Position numbers and translations under genes: made by a program. Below the pieces are notes generated by a model. The model made no database searches. It was not told the origin of the DNA and saw only the letters and a list, made by a program, of their open reading frames with translations. Shown here piece after piece: positions 1 to 6,363 of a DNA stretch of 19,560 nt; position 1 is the stretch's first letter, and each line of letters opens with the position of its first letter. The DNA lies in assembly GCA_903907305.1 (NCBI GenBank), contig CAIVNT010000545.1, forward strand, positions 1-19,560, written 5' to 3'. This DNA comes from an uncultured Ignavibacteriota bacterium (lineage in GTDB: Bacteria > Bacteroidota > Ignavibacteria > UBA10030 > UBA8401).

Positions 1-1155
1 ATTTTTGATCCGGATGGATTCCAGTTTAATGCAGCATTGCCTTGGCCGAATGGTATGAGTCCGTGGGACAGTGCACGCGGTTCCTACTACAAATCATGGT
101 GGGGGAGTGAATGGGGTGATGTGATGAAGACACTTGAGTTCCAGACGGAATATGACAATCCGGATACTTTAGTGGCTAAAAATTCTTCATCTGCCATCAC
201 TCTCGACGGTAAATTGACGGAAGCCGATTGGTCAACTGCAAATACACTGGTGTTTGGTCCAGCAAATGCACCGAAGACCGGAACAGAAAAAACAGTCACC
301 GGCGGATTTGACATCAAGAATAATTTCGATGTCAATGGAGTTCAATATCATCTTCCGTACAAAGATACGAGTTATACCCGAGTGAAATTCCTTGCCAAAG
401 GAAATGATCTTTATGTTGGAATTCAGTCGCCCGATAAGTCGATCTGCAAATTCGATTGGGAAGGTGATGGAATCTTTATTAAGGTAAAAAATTCTGTCGG
501 AGATGATAAAGAATACAAGTTGTACTGGCAGAACATTGCAGGGAATAAGGATACCATCCGTTATGAAGAAATGGTATTGAATTCCGGTGCCGGTGCGGGC
601 TTCCTGGCGGCCGGTTCTACCGTGAACGATACAACAAATGTTGATAATGGTTACACCGCTGAATTGAAGATCAAACTGAACTCGCTTGGATTTGCACCGA
701 CATCAGGTGCGTTGAATCTGACGGTTGCGATGACGATCTTCGATCCGGACGGATATCAGCATCCGATGTCACCGTGGGATAGTGCACGCGGTTCATATTA
801 TAAATCATGGTGGGGCAGTGAATGGGGCGGAGTCTACAAGACCATCGCATTCCCGAAAACAACGGGAGTACAGGAACTTGGCGAAATTCCAATGACATTC
901 GCACTGAATCAGAACTATCCGAATCCGTTCAATCCTTCGACCGTGATCCGGTATTCTATTCCGACTGCTTCACAGGTAACGCTGAAGATCTATAATATGC
1001 TGGGACAGGAAGTGGCAACACTTGTCAACATGTCCCAAAAACCGGGAAATTACGAAACAAGCTTCAATGCAAGTTCGTTATCATCCGGTGTCTATATCTA
1101 TAGGATCCAGGCGGGAACGTTCAATGAAACAAAGAAAATGATGTTGTTGAAATAA
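1..1155 (+). CDS. CBM9-like tandem-module protein with T9SS C-terminal domain (5' end missing)
   Basis: The reading frame is already open at base 1 and has no start in the window, so the gene begins upstream. 384 residues are visible. Residues 1 to about 46 are the tail of one beta-sandwich module. Residues about 58-284 are a complete second module resembling carbohydrate-binding family 9-like domains, with an opening I-T-L-D-G-K-L-T-E-A-D-W and a later core K-F-L-A-K-G-N-D-L-Y-V-G. Residues about 297-384 are a type A T9SS sorting domain starting near N-Y-P-N-P-F-N-P-S-T (N305) and ending K-K-M-M-L-L-K. From family knowledge, such proteins are carried across the outer membrane by T9SS and often end up cell-attached. 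A role in holding glycan at the surface is inferred. A strong terminator follows directly. The TTG at 37 is only the first possible start in the visible part and is not a credible initiation site. Confidence 0.85.
   Translation: MFDPDGFQFNAALPWPNGMSPWDSARGSYYKSWWGSEWGDVMKTLEFQTEYDNPDTLVAKNSSSAITLDGKLTEADWSTANTLVFGPANAPKTGTEKTVTGGFDIKNNFDVNGVQYHLPYKDTSYTRVKFLAKGNDLYVGIQSPDKSICKFDWEGDGIFIKVKNSVGDDKEYKLYWQNIAGNKDTIRYEEMVLNSGAGAGFLAAGSTVNDTTNVDNGYTAELKIKLNSLGFAPTSGALNLTVAMTIFDPDGYQHPMSPWDSARGSYYKSWWGSEWGGVYKTIAFPKTTGVQELGEIPMTFALNQNYPNPFNPSTVIRYSIPTASQVTLKIYNMLGQEVATLVNMSQKPGNYETSFNASSLSSGVYIYRIQAGTFNETKKMMLLK
55..828 (+). repeat. Internal duplication: module end repeated at 55-117 and 766-828
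   Basis: The last segment of the first CBM9-like module (55-117) and of the second (766-828) encode the same 21 residues, including W-D-S-A-R-G-S-Y-Y-K-S-W-W-G-S-E-W. The spacing is exactly 711 bases (237 codons). By hand comparison 9 of 63 bases differ and all differences are silent, including AGT versus TCA for serine. The surrounding residues (I-F-D-P-D-G-F/Y-Q upstream, K-T-L/I-E/A-F downstream) are also similar. This is a tandem domain duplication rather than a recent DNA duplication. Confidence 0.85.
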
Positions 1156-1165
1156 GAGAGATCTG

Positions 1166-1204
1166 AAGCCGACGCAGAACATAAAATTCTGCGCCGGCTT
1201 TTTT
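1166..1204 (+). terminator. Rho-independent terminator
   Basis: The arms at 1166-1179 and 1187-1200 pair over 14 positions with one A-C mismatch (1172 with 1194). They enclose a 7-base loop (CATAAAA), and the 3' arm runs into six T residues (1199-1204). The hairpin lies 10 bases after the stop codon of the first gene and ends 36 bases before the next start, so it should separate the two transcripts or attenuate read-through. Confidence 0.92.
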
Positions 1205-1240
1205 ATGATGAACCATGAATACAAAGAAAAAGGAAACACA

Positions 1241-3121
1241 ATGAAAAAGATCATGATGGCAGCAATATTCGCAACGGTATTATGCATCTCATTTGCATTC
1301 AGCCAACCAAAACGTTCGGATGCGATCTGGGCACGAACTGTGCCGGCAGGTTCTATCACGGTGGATGGTGTGATGAATGAGCCAGCATGGGCAGGAGCAG
1401 AGTCACTGTATGTTCAATACGGAAAAAGCGCAGGACTTCCCGGCAGCGGATATACCGCGGAAACGGGAACAGTATTCGATTCAACACGGGCATGGATAAA
1501 ATTTCTCGTCATGGGAGATTCGCTCTATCTTGCAATTACTGTAAAAGACAGTTCCATCGGCGGCGGAGTGTTCGGCGCGGCTGATGCGATCATCTTCAAT
1601 ATCCGCGACAAGAGTGATTCTACAAAACGGCCTTCTCCTTCCGGTGAATTCCTGTATGGATGGATCAACGAGAGCTGGATGGATCCGGGTTCGGTCACTG
1701 CCGTCGGCGGAAAACCGACAATCGGTCCGGTCGGGAAATATACTCCAACCGATTTCTTCACTGCAACAACGGTGAAAGGGACGACCAACACGGATGCAAC
1801 ACCCGATACCAGTTATACTGTTGAGATGAAGATCAACATCAAGAAATTAGGATACAAGATGAAGGATCCGAACGGCGACATTATCATGTTCAACGCAGCA
1901 TTTCGTGATGTCGATTGGTTTTTCCCGGTACAGGATTGGGTCACCTTCAGCAGAACGTGGCTTCAGGGACCGTGGGCGAACGTGAGCAATAAGAATTTTT
2001 TACGGATACATGTCCGTCCTGATGTGACGACATCTTCCGGCGCGCTTCCCAAGATCCTTCCTGATTATGTAATACCGAACGGAAAATTGATGGCCGCGCC
2101 GGTGATTGACGGTAAACTTGATGAATCGGTATGGGGAAAGATCCCGGGGATCGATCTTCGATTCGGCGACAATAAAATCCGGACCTCGTATGCAGGTGTC
2201 GGTCCGTTTGCAAGCGGTCAATATCAGCCGGATGTGAACGGCGGCAAAGCGACGATCTTCGATTCATCCAAAGCCAATGTTAAAATGTTCTTTAAGGGGA
2301 ACATCTTGTATGTCGGTGTGGATGTACAGGATCAAGCCGTTCAATTCACCGATGTCTATGATCGCTGGGATGGTCTCATGATCACGATGAACGGTCTCGG
2401 AAAAGATTATATGAATCAGACCGATCACGATCAGATCCCGATCAAGTTGACGGTGACCGTGGGCAAAAACGGAGCTGATAGTTTAAGGGATTATTATCCG
2501 AAACTGAGAGATTCGCTGAAAGGCGCACAGGTTGTTCTGAAACTGAAACCGGGAACGACCGTTGACACCACCGGTATTGATGAAGACGCCGGATATCAAA
2601 TTGAACAGGCGATCGATCTTACTAAAATGGGATATCCGTCCGGACTCGGTGACGGCATTTTGTATCTGGGACTGACGTTGTTCGACGGTGATTCATACAT
2701 TCCGTCATCATTAAGTTATGGTACCCGCACATGGTGGTTCAGAGAACATGACGGATTTGCCGCTGCCGCTTTTGTCTATATGGATTCGAGTCTTGTTCTG
2801 ACGAGTGTCGGGAACACGGAAAGGACATCGATGCCGACAGAGTTTGCTATACTCGGCAATTATCCCAATCCGTTCAATCCTTCCACAACGATCAAATATG
2901 TTTCGCCTGCTTCAGGAAACGTTTCGCTTTCCGTCTATGATATGCTCGGCCGGAGTATTGCTTCAGTGAATCTCGGCGAAATCGGTGCCGGACAGAATTC
3001 ATACAGATTCAATGCTTCACAGCTCAGCAGCGGAGTCTATTTCTATCAGCTTCGTCTGCGGAATGGATCGACCGGAAAAGAATTTGCAACACCGGTCTCC
3101 AAAATGATATTTGTAAAATAG
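1241..3121 (+). CDS. Exported protein with two CBM9-like modules and T9SS C-terminal domain
   Basis: 626 residues from the ATG at 1241. This start gives a clean signal peptide (M-K-K-I-M-M-A then a hydrophobic stretch, cleavage near F-S/Q-P, residue 21) and has a purine-rich AAAAAGGAAA just upstream. An in-frame ATG at 1205 would add 12 polar residues in front and abuts the terminator, so it was rejected. Residues about 26-283 and 280-525 are two modules of the CBM9-like type, opening with S-I-T-V-D-G-V-M-N-E-P-A-W and V-I-D-G-K-L-D-E-S-V-W. Residues about 532-626 are a T9SS sorting domain (N-Y-P-N-P-F-N-P-S-T from N540, end K-M-I-F-V-K). The architecture matches the preceding gene, with which it is paralogous. 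Surface glycan binding is inferred; no catalytic residues are recognisable. Confidence 0.88.
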   Translation: MKKIMMAAIFATVLCISFAFSQPKRSDAIWARTVPAGSITVDGVMNEPAWAGAESLYVQYGKSAGLPGSGYTAETGTVFDSTRAWIKFLVMGDSLYLAITVKDSSIGGGVFGAADAIIFNIRDKSDSTKRPSPSGEFLYGWINESWMDPGSVTAVGGKPTIGPVGKYTPTDFFTATTVKGTTNTDATPDTSYTVEMKINIKKLGYKMKDPNGDIIMFNAAFRDVDWFFPVQDWVTFSRTWLQGPWANVSNKNFLRIHVRPDVTTSSGALPKILPDYVIPNGKLMAAPVIDGKLDESVWGKIPGIDLRFGDNKIRTSYAGVGPFASGQYQPDVNGGKATIFDSSKANVKMFFKGNILYVGVDVQDQAVQFTDVYDRWDGLMITMNGLGKDYMNQTDHDQIPIKLTVTVGKNGADSLRDYYPKLRDSLKGAQVVLKLKPGTTVDTTGIDEDAGYQIEQAIDLTKMGYPSGLGDGILYLGLTLFDGDSYIPSSLSYGTRTWWFREHDGFAAAAFVYMDSSLVLTSVGNTERTSMPTEFAILGNYPNPFNPSTTIKYVSPASGNVSLSVYDMLGRSIASVNLGEIGAGQNSYRFNASQLSSGVYFYQLRLRNGSTGKEFATPVSKMIFVK

Positions 3122-3134
3122 TGCCAAATTAAAA

Positions 3135-3330
3135 ATACTGTTCATGGTGAGCAAGGCGCAACTTTAACATGTTAGTTCATCCTTCCCCCGAAGGGGTCCC
3201 TTTGGGAGGCGCATCCTTTCCCGAAGGGATTCCTTCGGAACAAAAAGCGAAGGATTTGCTCAGGATGAACATGGGTGTTGCGCCGCGCCGAACCATTTTT
3301 TACTAATCTTATACTTTCTGCATAACATCA
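3135..3330 (+). repeat. Palindromic intergenic repeat, copy 1 (long form)
   Basis: This segment matches 6196-6346. Shared blocks are ATACTGTTCATGGTGAGC, GGCGCAAC, a long block AAAAAGCGAAGGATTTGCTCAGGATGAACATG, TTGCGCCGCGCCGAACCATTTTT, and a flanking ACTTTCTG..TAACATCA. The core 3144-3296 is an imperfect inverted repeat: ATGGT (3144) with ACCAT (3292), GGCGCAAC (3155-3162) with GTTGCGCC (3277-3284), and GTTCATCC (3175-3182) with GGATGAAC (3263-3270). Compared with copy 2 it carries extra internal CCCGAAGGG-type hairpin units at 3185-3240. No ORF is supported. It resembles REP or MITE-type non-coding elements; the family was not identified. Confidence 0.85.
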
Positions 3331-3479
3331 GTGAAGTAATATTTTACTAAAGATGAGGGAGAGTGATCTTCCCTCATCTTTCTACTCTTGATCGTGCTGT
3401 AAATCGGAACATCACTTGCTGCACAGCAAGGAATCAGTTTATCGTGTCACTCCAACCTCACAATATAAATCCATCTCTC
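3331..3479 (+). other. Leader region upstream of the TonB receptor, with hairpin and dyad
   Basis: Non-coding stretch between the palindromic repeat and the receptor start. It holds a perfect 12-bp hairpin (3349-3381) and, further on, a dyad CTTGCTG-CA-CAGCAAG at 3415-3430, about 50 bases before the ATG, which has the shape of a protein-binding operator. An A/T-rich TATAAAT lies at 3464-3470, but a convincing matched -35 or a Bacteroidetes TANNTTTG box could not be identified, so no promoter is called. An open frame runs through from a GTG at 3363, but its peptide is unlike any protein N-terminus. Confidence 0.45.
3349..3381 (+). terminator. Perfect 12-bp hairpin, possible terminator
   Basis: Arms AAAGATGAGGGA (3349-3360) and TCCCTCATCTTT (3370-3381) are exact reverse complements around a 9-base loop. 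The 3' side continues CTACTCTTG, so the T tract is short and interrupted. It could terminate transcripts coming from the CBM9-like gene that ends at 3121, or act as a leader structure for the receptor mRNA. The stem is certain; its role is not. Confidence 0.55.
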
Positions 3480-6149
3480 ATGAGAACGATGTTGACCACA
3501 CATGTATTTTCTGTGAAGAGCAAATGGACAGTTGTTCTTTCTCTGTTCCTTGTTCATGCGGTGCTTTTTGCAAATTCCACAGGAAAACTGACCGGAACCA
3601 TCACCGATAAAAAGACGGGTGAACCGCTGATCGGTGTGAATATCGTCATTCAGGGGACATCGACAGGTGCGGCATCGGATTTTGAAGGATACTTTGTCAT
3701 TATCAATATACCGCCGGGAACGTACGATGTGCGCATCAGCGGGGTCGGATACGGATCGAAAGTGGTGAAGGGGATCGTCATCAGTTCGGAGCAGACAACA
3801 ACATTGAAAGAGAAACTTTCGGAAGAAATGGTCGAAGGAACGGAAGTTGTTGTCATCGCCGAAAAACCGATCGTTGATACACGGCAAACAAGCGCAGTGG
3901 CGATCATGACGAAAGATCAGATCTCGGTGCTGCCAGTGCAAAGTCTGGCGGACATTGTGAACCTGCAGGCCGGTGTCGTGGACGGACATTTCCGAGGGGG
4001 ACGAACAGGCGAGGTGCAGTATCAGGTGGACGGTGTTTCGGTCAACAATCCTTTGACGAATGCTCCGGCCGTTTCGCTGGACCGTTCCGTGCTTCAGGAA
4101 GTTCAGGTGATCAGCGGAACATTCGATGCGGAATACGGTCAGGCGATGAGCGGAGTTGTGAATGCTGTCCTGCGAAGCGGATCCAATGATATGCTTGAGT
4201 GGTCCGCAGAAACGTACGTGGGTGATTATGTCGGTCTTGGGAACGTTGCAAAATATCCTTATCTGGACCGGATCAATCCGCTTGCGACGCAAAGTTATCA
4301 AATGACTTTGAGCGGACCGACGGGACTTCCGCAGACGACATTCCTGCTGAGCGGACGCAGATACGTTTCGGAAGGATATTATTTTGCAACGCGGATGTTC
4401 AAACCGACCGATACATCGGACTTTAACACAAAGAAATTCAATCCAACCGGTGATAACAAACTGATCCCGCTTTCATCCAACAATGAATGGTCCGGACAAA
4501 TGAAAGTGTCGAATTCATCCATTCAGGGGTTGCAACTCAGTTATCAGGCGATCTTCAATCTTACGAAGAACACACCGTACGAATTCGGTTATCGGTTGAA
4601 TCCGGACGGTATCAAGACACCAACATTCCTTTCACTGGTCCACGGTTTCGATATCACGCAAATGTTATCGCCGAAATTCTTCTACACGATCAATCTCCGT
4701 CAAAATAAGATCGACTATAAGGATTACAAGTATGAGAATGTGAACGACCCGCGCTATTATATTGCAAAGCAGCCGCGCGGTGATGCGGATTATTTCAATG
4801 GAGCGGTGATCCAGGGAGTTGATCTCGGACGGTATATTGAAAAGACCACTGTGAATATTATCAAAGCATCCGTCACCGGACAGGTCACCAATATCCATCT
4901 TGTGAAGATCGGTGCTGAACTGCAGCTGCCGGACATCACCTACGGAAATCCGGGCGTGATCGACCGTGACAGTATCACCGGCGCACTTCATGCATATGTG
5001 AACAGTCCCCTATTCCCGCCGCCGCAGAATTATACACCGATCTCTTTTTCGGTGTATGGTCAGGACCGGATCGAGTGGCAGGATGTTTCCGTCCGCGCAG
5101 GACTTCGCATGGAATACTTCGACGCGAACACCACCATCCCAAGCGATCTGCAGAATCCTGCCAATGCGATCATCGGAGCACCTTCTTCGCACGCTAAAAA
5201 TACCACGACAAAAGTGGTCGTGGCTCCGCGGCTTGGTGTTTCGTATCCGATCATGGCGAACGGTTCGATCTATTTCTCCTATGGACATTTCTATCAGCTT
5301 CCCGCGATTAATCAGTTCTTTTCAAATTCCGATTACTCCGTGTTGAAAGATCTCGCGAACGGCGTCAGTTATTCTGTTCTGGGAAATCCCGATCTACGGC
5401 CGGAATTCACAACGCAGTATGAGTTCGGGATGAAGGCTCAGGTGAATGATAACATCGGGATCGATGGAAGTATGTTCTATAAAGATATCCGCGATCTGCT
5501 GGGCGTCGAATTCATTGAAACGTATAACGCAGCAAAATATTCGCGGTTAACGAATGTCGATTTTGGAAGTGTCAGCGGTTTCACACTTGCCTTGGATTTC
5601 CGCAGCGGATCGATGCTGAACGCGTCGCTGGATTATTCGAATCAGTTCGCACTTGGAAATTCCAGCAATCCATCGGAAACCGCAACACGTGCCGCCGCGG
5701 GAAAAGATGCAAATCCCCGCGAGGTCCCGTTCAATTGGGATCAGCGGCATACCCTGAATGGTCAGGTAACGGTGCAGGACCCGAATAATTATTCTCTGAC
5801 ACTGATCGCGAAGTATGCTTCAGGTCAGCCGTACACGCCGCTCATTGGTTCAGGATTCGGTGCCGATCTTGAAAACAATTCGGGACGGAAATCGAACGGA
5901 ACAGCGGTCGATCTTCGCGCGGAGAAGAATTTTGTCGTGGATGATATCAAGTTCAGTGCGTTCATCCGCGTTTTCAATCTGTTCAATGCATCCTTCTTTA
6001 ACGGATTCGTGTTCACAACGACAGGAAGTCCGGATTATTCACTTTCTCCCGTGTCGGACAGAGTAGCACTGACCGATCCGGGGCGCTATAATTCACCCAG
6101 AAGAATAGAGATCGGAATTTCCGTCCGCGGTTCATCAATTGTTGAATAA
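3480..6149 (+). CDS. TonB-dependent outer-membrane receptor (not SusC-type)
   Basis: 889 residues from the ATG at 3480. This start leaves a positively charged head, then a hydrophobic segment W-T-V-V-L-S-L-F-L-V-H-A-V-L-F-A and a cleavage site near residue 31. The open frame reaches back to 3363, but that extension overlaps a hairpin and does not look like protein. Residues about 35-115 form a carboxypeptidase-regulatory-like domain (L-T-G-T-I-T-D-K-K-T-G-E-P-L-I-G-V-N). About 127-245 form the TonB plug (V-Q-Y-Q-V-D-G-V-S-V-N-N-P; F-D-A-E-Y-G-Q-A-M-S-G-V-V-N). The rest is the 22-strand-type barrel. The gene imports a ligand across the outer membrane using TonB energy. A glucan oligosaccharide is suggested only by the downstream glycosidases. 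It lacks the SusC-type size and SusC/RagA signature, and no SusD gene follows. Confidence 0.9.
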   Translation: MRTMLTTHVFSVKSKWTVVLSLFLVHAVLFANSTGKLTGTITDKKTGEPLIGVNIVIQGTSTGAASDFEGYFVIINIPPGTYDVRISGVGYGSKVVKGIVISSEQTTTLKEKLSEEMVEGTEVVVIAEKPIVDTRQTSAVAIMTKDQISVLPVQSLADIVNLQAGVVDGHFRGGRTGEVQYQVDGVSVNNPLTNAPAVSLDRSVLQEVQVISGTFDAEYGQAMSGVVNAVLRSGSNDMLEWSAETYVGDYVGLGNVAKYPYLDRINPLATQSYQMTLSGPTGLPQTTFLLSGRRYVSEGYYFATRMFKPTDTSDFNTKKFNPTGDNKLIPLSSNNEWSGQMKVSNSSIQGLQLSYQAIFNLTKNTPYEFGYRLNPDGIKTPTFLSLVHGFDITQMLSPKFFYTINLRQNKIDYKDYKYENVNDPRYYIAKQPRGDADYFNGAVIQGVDLGRYIEKTTVNIIKASVTGQVTNIHLVKIGAELQLPDITYGNPGVIDRDSITGALHAYVNSPLFPPPQNYTPISFSVYGQDRIEWQDVSVRAGLRMEYFDANTTIPSDLQNPANAIIGAPSSHAKNTTTKVVVAPRLGVSYPIMANGSIYFSYGHFYQLPAINQFFSNSDYSVLKDLANGVSYSVLGNPDLRPEFTTQYEFGMKAQVNDNIGIDGSMFYKDIRDLLGVEFIETYNAAKYSRLTNVDFGSVSGFTLALDFRSGSMLNASLDYSNQFALGNSSNPSETATRAAAGKDANPREVPFNWDQRHTLNGQVTVQDPNNYSLTLIAKYASGQPYTPLIGSGFGADLENNSGRKSNGTAVDLRAEKNFVVDDIKFSAFIRVFNLFNASFFNGFVFTTTGSPDYSLSPVSDRVALTDPGRYNSPRRIEIGISVRGSSIVE

Positions 6150-6195
6150 TTAATTTAATTAATGTTTCACGATACGAGTCGTAGACAAATCAAAC

Positions 6196-6346
6196 ATACT
6201 GTTCATGGTGAGCCTGGCGCAACCTTAACATAAAAGGCCATCCTTCGGCGCATCCTTCAAAAAGCGAAGGATTTGCTCAGGATGAACATGGTTGTTGCGC
6301 CGCGCCGAACCATTTTTACTACTTTTAAACTTTCTGTGTAACATCA
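6196..6346 (+). repeat. Palindromic intergenic repeat, copy 2 (short form)
   Basis: Second copy of the element seen at 3135-3330. The core 6205-6313 is an imperfect inverted repeat: ATGGT (6205) with ACCAT (6309), GGCGCAAC (6216-6223) with GTTGCGCC (6294-6301), and ATCCTTCG (6240-6247) with CGAAGGAT (6265-6272). It lacks the extra internal units of copy 1. Similarity continues past the palindrome through ACTTTCTG and TAACATCA to 6346, only 17 bases before the next start codon, so the right flank is shared as well as the hairpin. Confidence 0.85.
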
Positions 6347-6363
6347 ATTCAACAGTATAGCAT

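Noticed and set aside
1205..1240. Earlier ATG for the second CBM9-like gene
   Set aside because: It directly abuts the terminator T tract and adds polar residues in front of a good signal peptide. The ATG at 1241 has a better purine-rich upstream sequence.
3122..3330. CRISPR-like or tandem repeat in the first large intergenic gap
   Set aside because: The repeated CCCGAAGGG-type units are parts of one palindromic element, not direct repeats with regular unique spacers.
3363..3479. N-terminal extension of the TonB receptor from a GTG at 3363
   Set aside because: It overlaps a perfect hairpin and an operator-like dyad, encodes an atypical peptide, and would bury the signal peptide that starts cleanly at 3480.
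3447..4301. Long minus-strand open frame (284 codons) opposite the receptor
   Set aside because: The peptide is Cys/His/Arg-rich with no recognisable domain and lies entirely opposite a well-supported gene; it is a shadow of codon bias.
6149..6163. A/T palindrome ATTAATTTAATTAAT as a regulatory site after the receptor gene
   Set aside because: Short, purely A/T and overlapping the stop codon; it can easily arise by chance.
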